DNA from: Calditrichota bacterium
Lineage (GTDB): Bacteria > Zixibacteria > MSB-5A5 > GN15 > FEB-12
Assembly (NCBI GenBank): GCA_008501655.1
Contig: QQUK01000093.1
Coordinates: forward strand, 1 to 28,321
DNA length: 28,321 nucleotides
Reading direction: 5' to 3'
Positions 14,341-21,827 of the stretch are shown here, piece by piece. The first letter of the stretch is position 1; every line of letters begins with the position of its first letter. The notes below the pieces were generated by a model that worked only from the letters and a program-made list of their open reading frames with translations, made no database searches and had not been told where the DNA came from. The translations under genes were made by a program, and so were the position numbers.

Positions 14341-14760
14341 CTAAAATTTGCTGTCTTCGTCAGAACTGACTTTTTCGGTTTCTTTCTCAGGGGCAAGAAA
14401 TCCTAAATTTGGTCTGGTATCTTTCATATTGCATGCACCACAGAAAACTGCTCCCTGTTCGATGACCAGTGATTTGGTTTTTAAATCACCTTCCATCTCA
14501 CATTTAGCCTGAAGTTCGATTGTTTCTGTTGTGACGACATTCCCGAGCATCCGGCCGGCAATAATGGCTGATTCAGCTTCGATTTCAGCTTCGACGATAC
14601 CAGTTGAACCGACTGTGACACAGTCAGAACAATTGATTTTCCCTTTTACAGTGCCGTCTACCCTCAGGGCACCTTTGATGTCAAGCGTACCGTTGATTAC
14701 GGTATCTTTTCCGATTATAGTATTCATGAGTCCATCCGATTCGCTATTGTTTTTTTTCAT
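14341..14760 (-). CDS. Bactofilin (polymer-forming cytoskeletal protein)
   Basis: A 139-aa protein. The central region (about 13-105) is the bactofilin beta-helix, with periodic short strands: IIGKDTVINGTLDIKGALRV, then GTVKGKINCSDCVTVGSTG, IIAGRMLGNV and LKTKSLVIEQG. Bactofilins polymerise without nucleotide into membrane-associated filaments and recruit peptidoglycan enzymes or, in Myxococcus, ParA/ParB-binding factors. The gene overlaps the end of the M23 peptidase gene by 17 bp. A second in-frame ATG at residue 12 (MNTIIGKDT, start at 14727) would avoid the overlap and is a credible alternative start. The putative oriC follows its stop codon directly. Confidence 0.92.
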   Translation of the reverse strand: MKKNNSESDGLMNTIIGKDTVINGTLDIKGALRVDGTVKGKINCSDCVTVGSTGIVEAEIEAESAIIAGRMLGNVVTTETIELQAKCEMEGDLKTKSLVIEQGAVFCGACNMKDTRPNLGFLAPEKETEKVSSDEDSKF

Positions 14761-15526
14761 ATGGATAATCCAAAGGATCTATAGGTTTATTATTTATTCT
14801 AACTTCATAGTGGACATGAGGTGCTGTCGAAATACCTGTGTTTCCCGACAAAGCAATTCTGCCACCGGCTAATATATTCTCTCCTTGTTCAACTAACAAC
14901 TCTTTATTATGGCCATATATCGTTGTGACCGAGTCATTGTGCTGCAGCACTACCATATAGCCATATGTAGAGTCAAAGTTAGCATAGACGACTTCCCCCG
15001 ATGCGGTCGCAAGCACGGGAAGCCCCTCTGCACATGCTATATCGACACCGGGATGAAAATGTTTACCGTCTTTGATTTCAAAATCCTGACTTATAAATCC
15101 TGTTATCGGCAGACCTGACGGAATAGTGAAGTCAGAATTTGCTGTGCGAGGCATAAATGCGTTTGCTTTATCTTCAAGCGATTCAAACAGGATCGAGTCG
15201 TCGGGCAGTTCCGGAAATTTCATATCGATTCCGGCAAGCTGGGTCAGGCGAGTGACAATATCGCGTGCCTCGAGTAAATTGTTTTCCAGCAACTGCACTT
15301 TGTACTGATACTTCTTCAACCGGTCGTTTTCTTTTTCAAGCTGGTCAGCCATTGCCGCACGGGTAAGAACTTTACCATAAAAAACAAAAAAGAGAATCAT
15401 CCCGAGTAACAACAGCCCGGTAACAACTATAATAGTTTTCAACAACCATTGTCTGATTTTAAATCCGGATCTCTGCTGGGTACCATCCGGTACCAGCATC
15501 ACCGTGTAATACTTCGGCTCACTCAT
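14744..15526 (-). CDS. M23 (LytM-type) peptidoglycan endopeptidase, membrane-anchored
   Basis: A 260-aa protein. A basic N-terminus is followed by one transmembrane helix (about 29-50), a short coiled coil (about 58-95) and an M23 domain (about 140-250). The zinc ligands and active-site residues are present: His158 and Asp162 (FHPGVD), His206 (IYGHN), and His237/His239 (APHVHYEV). It should cut peptide cross-links in peptidoglycan in the periplasm. M23 peptidases next to a bactofilin gene are a recurring pair in which the filament places the enzyme and shapes the cell. It starts 2 bp after the parB stop codon, so it is in the par operon. Confidence 0.93.
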   Translation of the reverse strand: MSEPKYYTVMLVPDGTQQRSGFKIRQWLLKTIIVVTGLLLLGMILFFVFYGKVLTRAAMADQLEKENDRLKKYQYKVQLLENNLLEARDIVTRLTQLAGIDMKFPELPDDSILFESLEDKANAFMPRTANSDFTIPSGLPITGFISQDFEIKDGKHFHPGVDIACAEGLPVLATASGEVVYANFDSTYGYMVVLQHNDSVTTIYGHNKELLVEQGENILAGGRIALSGNTGISTAPHVHYEVRINNKPIDPLDYPYEKKQ

Positions 15527-15528
15527 TG

Positions 15529-16377
15529 TTATTGTTCAATCTTTTTAAATAACTCAAGCAACCTGTCTAAATCGTCTGTTGTGTAATACTCAATTTCTAT
15601 TTTACCGCGTTTTAATCCCGGTTTTAATTTTACTGATGTTCCTAAAAGCCGTTTTAAATATGTCTCGACATCAGCAAAGGCAGGATGGTTCTTCTTTGGA
15701 ATCAACCGCCGTTTTTTTGTTTTAGTTGTTTCAGCCTCTACCTGCCGGACCGAAAGGGAATCGCTCACTATCTGGTCAGCAAGTTTCAGCATATCGGCTT
15801 CATGTTCCAATGATAGAATTGCTCGGGCATGACCTTCGGTAATCTTTTCATCACGAAGAAACTGCTTTATCTGGTTCGGCAGTGCAATCAAACGCATTGT
15901 GTTTGCAACAGCTGTACGGGATTTACCGACCCGGTCAGCAAGTTCGTTCTGGGTCAGTTTACATTTTTCCAAAAGATGTTTATATGCTTCAGCTGTTTCA
16001 ATCGGGTTTAAGTTTTCACGCTGGATGTTTTCAATAAGAGCAAGTTCAAGCATCCGTTCATCAGAGACATCTTCCATCATCAACACCGGGACTTCGGTGA
16101 GGCCGGCAAGCTTTGATGCGCGGAAGCGTCGTTCACCTGCGATAATAACATAGTTGTTACCGTTCTGTTTAACGACAAGCGGCTGCATCAGTCCGTTCTC
16201 TTTTAATGACTGGGCAAGCTGGTTGAGCGCTTCTTCTTTAAACTCCTGCCGTGGCTGCATCGGATTCGGTTCAATCTGATCAAGAGGTACCCGTTTGTAT
16301 TTTTTAGAATCCGCTTCCTTTTTTTCATCACCGGGAATCAAAGCTCCCAGTCCTTTTCCTAAGACAAGTTTACTCAT
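15529..16377 (-). CDS. parB: Chromosome-partitioning protein ParB (Spo0J)
   Basis: A 282-aa protein. The N-terminal domain contains the CTPase/ParB box GERRFRASKLAG (about 81-92) and IENIQRENLNPIETAEAY. A helix-turn-helix (about 136-160, LTQNELADRVGKSRTAVANT) binds parS. A C-terminal dimerisation region ends at FKKIEQ. The first residues, LGKGLGALIPG, are the usual ParA-stimulating N-terminus. ParB loads at parS, slides as a CTP clamp and builds the partition complex that ParA moves. Two perfect parS sites lie nearby (17697 and 20255). The gene overlaps parA by 4 bp (ATGA). Confidence 0.97.
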   Translation of the reverse strand: MSKLVLGKGLGALIPGDEKKEADSKKYKRVPLDQIEPNPMQPRQEFKEEALNQLAQSLKENGLMQPLVVKQNGNNYVIIAGERRFRASKLAGLTEVPVLMMEDVSDERMLELALIENIQRENLNPIETAEAYKHLLEKCKLTQNELADRVGKSRTAVANTMRLIALPNQIKQFLRDEKITEGHARAILSLEHEADMLKLADQIVSDSLSVRQVEAETTKTKKRRLIPKKNHPAFADVETYLKRLLGTSVKLKPGLKRGKIEIEYYTTDDLDRLLELFKKIEQ

Positions 16378-17129
16378 TGGGCAAGTACCTCTTTAGTTAA
16401 TGACATATAATTCTCAGCACCTGTTGAAAGAATATCATAGAGGATAATTGGTTTACCAAACGACGGAGCTTCGGAAAGCCGAACGTTTCGCGAGATGACC
16501 GTGTCATATACTTTACTGTTGAAATATTTTTTTACTTCATCTGATACCTGCCGGGAAAGATTCAAACGTCCGTCGTACATTGTCAGAAGAACCCCTTCAA
16601 TCTCCAATGAAGGATTAAGGTTCTCTTTGACAAGATTGACAGTGTTCATCAACTGAGACAATCCTTCGAGTGCATAATACTCACACTGGATCGGAATGAT
16701 AATCGAACTCGATGCTGTCAAAGTGTTGATAGTCAGAATACCGAGTGAGGGTGGACAGTCAACAATGATGTATTCGTAATCATTGGTAATGTGGGTCAAT
16801 GCAGTCTTTAAACGGGTCTCTCTTGCCATCATGTTGACCAGTTCGATTTCGGCGCCGACTAACGAGATTGATGACGGGATAACATTTAAGTATCCAAGTT
16901 CGGTGGGATGGATAGCTTCATGGATAGTTTTACTGCCTATCAGGACATCGTAGATAGATGGCTCGACATCCCGTTCGAGTCCGATTCCGGATGTAGAGTT
17001 TGCCTGCGGATCCATGTCGACCAAACAGGTTTTATGTTCGGCAGCAGCCAAACAGGAGGAGAGATTGACCGCCGTAGTAGTTTTACCGACTCCACCTTTT
17101 TGGTTGATGATTGAAATAATTTTTGCCAC
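16374..17129 (-). CDS. parA: Chromosome-partitioning ATPase ParA (Soj)
   Basis: A 251-aa protein. The deviant Walker A is KGGVGKTTT (residues 11-19), with Lys11 the signature lysine of the family. Walker A' is LVDMDPQANST and Walker B is YIIVDCPPSLG. It is short, without the N-terminal DNA-binding domain of plasmid type Ia ParA, so it is the chromosomal Soj type. It forms ATP dimers on DNA and draws ParB-parS complexes apart. It starts with GTG behind a good AAGGAG site. An inverted repeat overlaps the likely promoter (17163-17198), which suggests regulation at this site, perhaps autoregulation. Confidence 0.97.
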   Translation of the reverse strand: MAKIISIINQKGGVGKTTTAVNLSSCLAAAEHKTCLVDMDPQANSTSGIGLERDVEPSIYDVLIGSKTIHEAIHPTELGYLNVIPSSISLVGAEIELVNMMARETRLKTALTHITNDYEYIIVDCPPSLGILTINTLTASSSIIIPIQCEYYALEGLSQLMNTVNLVKENLNPSLEIEGVLLTMYDGRLNLSRQVSDEVKKYFNSKVYDTVISRNVRLSEAPSFGKPIILYDILSTGAENYMSLTKEVLAQ

Positions 17130-17162
17130 GATATATCTCCTTACTTCGTATAGACAAATCAG

Positions 17163-17198
17163 TTACCGTATTGTATAAATGCACAACGGTAAACGCAA
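17163..17198 (-). promoter_or_regulatory. parA promoter overlapped by an inverted repeat (possible operator)
   Basis: On the - strand TTGCGT (17193-17198) and TACAAT (17170-17175) are 17 bp apart, about 40 bp upstream of the parA GTG. An imperfect inverted repeat, TTACCG-TA-TTGT, eight bases, ACAA-CGGTAA (17163-17192), covers the -10 box and the whole spacer. A protein bound there would block the promoter. The binding factor is unknown. Confidence 0.55.
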
Positions 17199-17216
17199 CT
17201 AAAAAATCGTCTAAGA

Positions 17217-17825
17217 CTATATATTTTTTGTGATTACGGAGAAAAATTTATCAGGTGTTTTGAGACCTGTTGAATATGAATAAGTTACAGACGAACAAGA
17301 AAACTTTTCCATGCTGATTTCTGGCTTATAATAATAAAGAAAAATGCCATCTTTGGAGAGGTTTTGAGTGATTTTTTTCAAAAGTTTATCGGTAAGCTTT
17401 ACAAGACGCATACTGATGAGGTCAAATTTCTTTTCGAATTTGATATCTTCGATGGTCTGGTTGAAAATATTCAGTTTGCTTATTTCCATCGATTCAGCCA
17501 TTCGTTCGAGAGATTTTGCCTTTTTCCCGATTCTCTCTACCAGGGTCGCTCTTTTAACTTGTTCAGAGATTAGTATCGGAAATGAAGGTATCCCTCCGCC
17601 GGAACCTATATCGAGGTAACTGTCGAATTGTTTTATTTTCAAGAATTCCAATGGAAGCAGTGATTCGGCGGCAAGCTGAGGCAGTCCGGTCTCGATTGTT
17701 TCACGTGAAACAAGATTGAGCTTTTCATTCTCCGATTTGAGTACATCGTAGAAATTCTGCAGTTTTTCCTGATTATGCTGGGTGAGAACGGAATCTATAT
17801 CAAACTTAATCTGCTTAATACTCAT
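17217..17825 (-). CDS. rsmG: 16S rRNA (guanine-527-N7)-methyltransferase RsmG (GidB)
   Basis: A 202-aa protein, normal length for RsmG. The SAM-binding motif is YLDIGSGGGIPSFPIL (about 70-85), followed by TLVERIGKKAKSLER, as usual in this family. It methylates N7 of G527 in 16S rRNA. It is translationally coupled to mnmG (ATGA overlap), the usual order. Residues 39-43 (Val-Ser-Arg-Glu-Thr) are encoded exactly by a perfect parS palindrome, so this stretch of DNA has two jobs. It ends 88 bp before the parA start. Confidence 0.95.
   Translation of the reverse strand: MSIKQIKFDIDSVLTQHNQEKLQNFYDVLKSENEKLNLVSRETIETGLPQLAAESLLPLEFLKIKQFDSYLDIGSGGGIPSFPILISEQVKRATLVERIGKKAKSLERMAESMEISKLNIFNQTIEDIKFEKKFDLISMRLVKLTDKLLKKITQNLSKDGIFLYYYKPEISMEKFSCSSVTYSYSTGLKTPDKFFSVITKNI
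17697..17712. promoter_or_regulatory. parS: parS centromere site inside rsmG
   Basis: TGTTTCACGTGAAACA, a perfect 16-bp match to the bacterial parS consensus and a perfect palindrome, lies inside the rsmG reading frame and encodes V-S-R-E-T. It is ParB's expected loading site, 0.6 kb upstream of parA. Confidence 0.96.
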
Positions 17826-19693
17826 TTTGTGATAGTATCTTTATGCTTTTTCAGATAAATGGATAATACAGCAACATCCCCGGGGGTTATCCCCTCGATA
17901 CGGCTTGCCTGTCCCAATGAAATCGGACGGAAACGGGTAAATTTCTCTTTTGCTTCGTTTTTAAGTCCGGTGATATCAGTATAGTCAAATTGTTCCGGTA
18001 TCGATTCATTTTCCATCTTTTTGAATTTGTTGATCTCCCGTTGTTGCTTTTCTATATATCCCGCATATTTGATATCAATTGCAGCTCGTTCAAGTATCTC
18101 CCTGTTGTCGGAGAAATCACCATTAAAGTTACCTAACAGAGGAATCAGGTCATGGACAGTGACTCCCGGTTGTTTGAGATATTCTTCCAAGCTAATAGAA
18201 TCTTTGCGTTTAAACCGTTCTCCAACTTCACCGAGTTGTGAGATATGAATCCTATTTGATTTTAGCAGACCTATCTCAGTTGAAGTATCAGCGACTAATT
18301 TATCAAATGCATCGAGTTTTGCTTCATCCACAAGGTTAAATCTGCGGGCATATCGATACATCCGGTCACGGGCATTATCTTCCCGGATTGCCAGTCTGTA
18401 TTCGGCTCTTGAAGTAAACAATCTATATGGTTCAGTCGTGGATCTGGTCGTCAGATCATCTATCATAACGCCAAGATATGCTTCGGAACGGTCTAAAATA
18501 AACGGTTTTTCCTTTTCAAGGTACAAAACAGCATTTATTCCAGCCATAAGCCCCTGTCCGGCAGCTTCTTCATATCCAGAGGTCCCGTTTATCTGACCGG
18601 CAAAGAAAAGCCCGGATACTCTTTTAGTCTCCAGATTTGGTTTTATCTGGTAAGCAGGACAGTAATCATATTCGACAGCGTAACCAGGTTTGGTTATCTC
18701 AACTTTTTCGAGTCCTTCAACTGTCCGGATAGCTTTATGCTGGATTTCCTCGGGAAGTGCGGTTGAAAAACCATTCGGGTAAATCTCATTGGTACCGTTT
18801 CCTTCCGGTTCTAAAAAGAGCTGATGGCGCTCTTTATCAGCAAAGCGGTAAAACTTATCTTCAATAGAGGGACAATACCTTGGGCCGGTTGAGTTTATCT
18901 GACCTGAAAAGATAGGGGAATCATTGAAATGTTTGGAAACAATAGCTTTAGTCTCGGCTGTTGTGTAAGTTAAATAGCAAGGCATCTGCTTAAAATCAGG
19001 TCGATTACAATCATTTGTGTAATAGGGAATCGGGGTATCACCCGGTTGGAGCTCACATTTATCAAAATCTATTGTATCACCATTTAATCTTGGCGGTGTC
19101 CCTGTTTTTAGTCTGCCTAATTCGAATCCAAGCTCATCCAATGAATCTGAGAGTTTATATGCAGCGTTTTCCCCTAATCTCCCGGCTTTGATTTTAGTGG
19201 GACCGATATGGATTAAACCGCCTAAAAATGTGCCGGAACAGATAATAACTGTCCGGCAGGTTATTTTATCCCCATTTTCTGTCAGAACTCCACATATTGA
19301 GCCATTTTCCGTGAGTAACTTACCTGCTAATGCCTCGATTACTTCTATATTATGCTGTTCTTTGATATAGTTTACGACATAATCATTATACTTTATACGA
19401 TCAGCCTGGACTCTGGTCGACCAGACCGCCGGTCCGCGGGACAGATTTAATCTCCGGAACTGGATTCCGGTTGCATCGATAGCTTTCCCCATCAGACCGC
19501 CGAGAGCGTCTATCTCTTTGACAAGATGTGATTTACCTATACCACCGATAGCAGGATTACAGGACATCAAAGCAAGTTTTGAGGCATCCATCGTGATTAA
19601 ACCGGCTTTTTTACCCATCCGGGCAGAAACATCAGCTGCTTCTACTCCGGCATGACCGCCGCCTATTATAATGACATCAAAATCGTAATTCAT
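17822..19693 (-). CDS. mnmG: tRNA uridine-34 5-carboxymethylaminomethyl modification enzyme MnmG (GidA)
   Basis: A 623-aa protein when started at the ATG at 19693 (MNYDFDVIIIGGG). An in-frame ATG 60 bp upstream would add 20 residues not seen in the family and would overlap the preceding gene by 53 bp, so the internal start is chosen. The FAD-binding GGGHAG lies at residues 11-16. Catalytic-type cysteines occur in ALMSCNPAIGGIGKSH and GPRYCPSIEDK. GRLKTGTPPRL and the C-terminal helical domain are complete. With MnmE it adds the cmnm5 group to U34 of certain tRNAs. mnmE lies just upstream, separated by the DinB-like gene. Confidence 0.97.
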   Translation of the reverse strand: MNYDFDVIIIGGGHAGVEAADVSARMGKKAGLITMDASKLALMSCNPAIGGIGKSHLVKEIDALGGLMGKAIDATGIQFRRLNLSRGPAVWSTRVQADRIKYNDYVVNYIKEQHNIEVIEALAGKLLTENGSICGVLTENGDKITCRTVIICSGTFLGGLIHIGPTKIKAGRLGENAAYKLSDSLDELGFELGRLKTGTPPRLNGDTIDFDKCELQPGDTPIPYYTNDCNRPDFKQMPCYLTYTTAETKAIVSKHFNDSPIFSGQINSTGPRYCPSIEDKFYRFADKERHQLFLEPEGNGTNEIYPNGFSTALPEEIQHKAIRTVEGLEKVEITKPGYAVEYDYCPAYQIKPNLETKRVSGLFFAGQINGTSGYEEAAGQGLMAGINAVLYLEKEKPFILDRSEAYLGVMIDDLTTRSTTEPYRLFTSRAEYRLAIREDNARDRMYRYARRFNLVDEAKLDAFDKLVADTSTEIGLLKSNRIHISQLGEVGERFKRKDSISLEEYLKQPGVTVHDLIPLLGNFNGDFSDNREILERAAIDIKYAGYIEKQQREINKFKKMENESIPEQFDYTDITGLKNEAKEKFTRFRPISLGQASRIEGITPGDVAVLSIYLKKHKDTITK

Positions 19694-19700
19694 AGTGCAA

Positions 19701-20231
19701 CTATATATAATATTTTCTGATAATTTCCAAATGATGTTTTGTATGTCCGACAATCATATAAGCATACGATCTGACGGAAACATTGGAATTACCGACCTGT
19801 ACGGATTTCAGAAAATCATCTGAATTCATTGATTTATAGAGAGATAAACTTGATTTACGGACATGTTTAAACTCTTTGAGCAGTTTTTTGAACTCCCGTT
19901 CATTCGGTTTGACGGCTGAAGCATAAACATCCTGGTCGAACTCAGCAAGCTGAACATTCGGGTCGCGGGCTATAGCCAAAGAGCGGTACTGGAAAACCCG
20001 TTCACCATCTATTATATGCTGAAGTATCTCTTTTATCGTCCATTTGCCTTCTTCATATCTGTATAAGAGCTTTTCCTCCGGTAAATCAACAATCAGCTCT
20101 TTAAGTTCGCTGTAACTATCTCTCATATGCTGTAAAATCAACCCATCATTGGGGAGTTGATCGATGTACTTCTGGGCCCAATCAGGGTACTCTGATTGCA
20201 TCGGTTTATCGATATTAGTATTTAAATCCAT
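19701..20231 (-). CDS. DinB-fold (DUF664/DinB_2-type) putative metal-dependent protein
   Basis: A 176-aa protein of four long helices typical of the DinB/YfiT fold. The predicted metal ligands are His72 in KEILQHIIDGERVF, and His163 and His167 in VGHTKHHLEIIRK, the usual one-plus-two arrangement. Members include mycothiol/bacillithiol-dependent transferases and many of unknown role. It is unrelated to DNA polymerase DinB. It is inserted between mnmE and mnmG, which normally adjoin. The stop codon is 7 bp from the mnmG start, so co-expression is likely. A parS site lies 24 bp upstream of its ATG. The substrate is unknown. Confidence 0.85.
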   Translation of the reverse strand: MDLNTNIDKPMQSEYPDWAQKYIDQLPNDGLILQHMRDSYSELKELIVDLPEEKLLYRYEEGKWTIKEILQHIIDGERVFQYRSLAIARDPNVQLAEFDQDVYASAVKPNEREFKKLLKEFKHVRKSSLSLYKSMNSDDFLKSVQVGNSNVSVRSYAYMIVGHTKHHLEIIRKYYI

Positions 20232-20254
20232 AATATATATGCCTTTATCAATAA

Positions 20255-20270
20255 TGTTTCACGTGAAACA
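20255..20270. promoter_or_regulatory. parS: parS centromere site between mnmE and the DinB-fold gene
   Basis: TGTTTCACGTGAAACA, identical to the copy inside rsmG and a perfect consensus palindrome, here in an 86-bp intergenic gap. The two parS sites are 2.56 kb apart and flank mnmG. Being upstream of the DinB-fold gene, ParB spreading could also affect that transcript. Confidence 0.95.
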
Positions 20271-20317
20271 GGCACAGCCTGTTCTATCCAAACTAACAGA
20301 GGGTAAATACTCCTTAT

Positions 20318-21703
20318 CTACTTGCCGATACAGAACTTAGCAAATATTCGTCCAAGGATATCCTCATTATATACTTTACCGGTTATTTCATCGAGTTCTT
20401 TTAGAGCTTCCCGGAGGTCAAAAGCCGGAAGTTCCGGTGATTCTTTTTCCAGGCATTTGTCTCTGGCTGCTTTTATCATCTTTTCCGCATTACTGAATTT
20501 CTGTTTGTGTCTGGCAGAGGTTACCACTACCCCGGCTGTCAGATCCGGTATTGTAGCATTTATACGTGCTGAAATCTCTTTTTTTAGCTGGGATATCCCT
20601 TTTTCTGTTTTACAACTTATTAGTATTGTATCAGTATCGGGATGTTCAGGAGATGATGCAGACTTATCTATCTTATTGTATAACTTAAGGATATGATTAT
20701 TTGTTATGTCTTGTAAGTCTGTTTCTATCTGTTTTTTATATCCTTTTGAGCTGATATCCACAAGCCAGAGGACTAAATCTGCTGATTTGAGAATTGATTT
20801 AGCTGACTTCTGCCCTTCTTTTTCAATTGTCCCTCCGGCTTTACGAAGTCCGGCTGTATCGATGATATTTACTTTAAATCCGTCTATATCTATCCATTCT
20901 GAAAGGTAATCCCTTGTGGTCCCGGCTTTTGGGGTAACTAATGCACGCTGCTGCCGTAACAGGAGGTTAAAAAGTGATGATTTTCCGGCATTTGGGCGGC
21001 CACCTATAGCTATTTTAAACCCTTCATTGATAATTCGCCCGCCTTTATACGACTTTTTCAATTCTGATATTTTTCCTAAAAGATCGTCAAAATCTGAAAT
21101 GAGTTTTTCCTGATCTTTCGGGTCGATCTCCTCTTCAGGGTAGTCAATCGAGGCTTCGATTTCCGCCAGAATGTCAATCAATTGCTCGCGGAGCATGCCA
21201 ATATGCTCCGAATATGCTCCCAGAAGGTGCTCCCGGGCGGTTTCAAATGAACTGGATGTGTTTGCAGATATTATTTCAGCAACCGATTCAGCTTTGGTCA
21301 GGTCAATTTTTCCGGCCAAAAACGCAAGTTTAGTAAACTCTCCCGGTTCCGCCATACGGGCACCTGATCCAATAATTGTATCCTGAATCAAACGAACAAC
21401 CTGTCTACCGCCATGACAGAATATCTCAACCTGTTCACAACCGGTATATGATTTTCCGGCCGGCATATAAACAGTCATGATCTCATCAATAACATTTTTT
21501 GAATCATCGACAAAAAATCCGAAGCGCATCAGGAACGGTTTTACACCACGGTTCTTTTGTTGTGGTTTAAAATGTTTGGACAGAATTGAGCGAGCATCAT
21601 TACCTGCAATACGTAGGGCAGCGATTCCTCCCTCGCCGGGAGGAGTGATGATTGCAACAATAGTATCTTCGAGTAATATATTTTTCATTTTGTTCTTTTT
21701 CAT
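20318..21703 (-). CDS. mnmE: tRNA modification GTPase MnmE (TrmE)
   Basis: A 461-aa protein. The N-terminal tetrahydrofolate-binding domain (about 1-120) starts with DTIVAIITPPGEGGIAALRIAG. A helical domain follows, with an inserted Ras-like G domain: P-loop GGRPNAGKS (234-242), GTTRD (261-265), DTAGLR (282-287) and NKID. The C-terminal CIGK gives the active-site Cys near the end. It works with MnmG on tRNA U34. No ribosome-binding site precedes the ATG at 21703, and a terminator-like hairpin ends 9 bp before it. A second ATG at 21688 (MKNILLEDT) fits the family N-terminus at least as well. Confidence 0.96.
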   Translation of the reverse strand: MKKNKMKNILLEDTIVAIITPPGEGGIAALRIAGNDARSILSKHFKPQQKNRGVKPFLMRFGFFVDDSKNVIDEIMTVYMPAGKSYTGCEQVEIFCHGGRQVVRLIQDTIIGSGARMAEPGEFTKLAFLAGKIDLTKAESVAEIISANTSSSFETAREHLLGAYSEHIGMLREQLIDILAEIEASIDYPEEEIDPKDQEKLISDFDDLLGKISELKKSYKGGRIINEGFKIAIGGRPNAGKSSLFNLLLRQQRALVTPKAGTTRDYLSEWIDIDGFKVNIIDTAGLRKAGGTIEKEGQKSAKSILKSADLVLWLVDISSKGYKKQIETDLQDITNNHILKLYNKIDKSASSPEHPDTDTILISCKTEKGISQLKKEISARINATIPDLTAGVVVTSARHKQKFSNAEKMIKAARDKCLEKESPELPAFDLREALKELDEITGKVYNEDILGRIFAKFCIGK

Positions 21704-21708
21704 ATTAT

Positions 21709-21744
21709 AAAAAAGTCATGCCGAGACTCCGCTCAGCATGACTT
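21709..21744 (-). terminator. Family A hairpin acting as likely terminator of the rpmH-yidC operon
   Basis: On the - strand AAGTCATGC pairs with GCATGACTT (9-bp perfect stem) around a loop of family A type (GAGCGGAGTCTCG), then six Ts. It lies 84 bp after the yidC stop codon and just before the mnmE start. It matches a dispersed repeat but has the layout of an intrinsic terminator. Confidence 0.7.
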
Positions 21745-21827
21745 GATAAAATTCAGCTATCGGTTCTAACCACAGAGTCTAATTTTTTTGGATACCTCTC
21801 ATGCTGATAAAAAGTAACTCTGTTACC

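Noticed and set aside
19694..19753. 20-residue N-terminal extension of mnmG from the in-frame ATG at 19753.
   Set aside because: The family starts right before the FAD motif; the extension would overlap the DinB-fold gene and has no similarity to MnmG.
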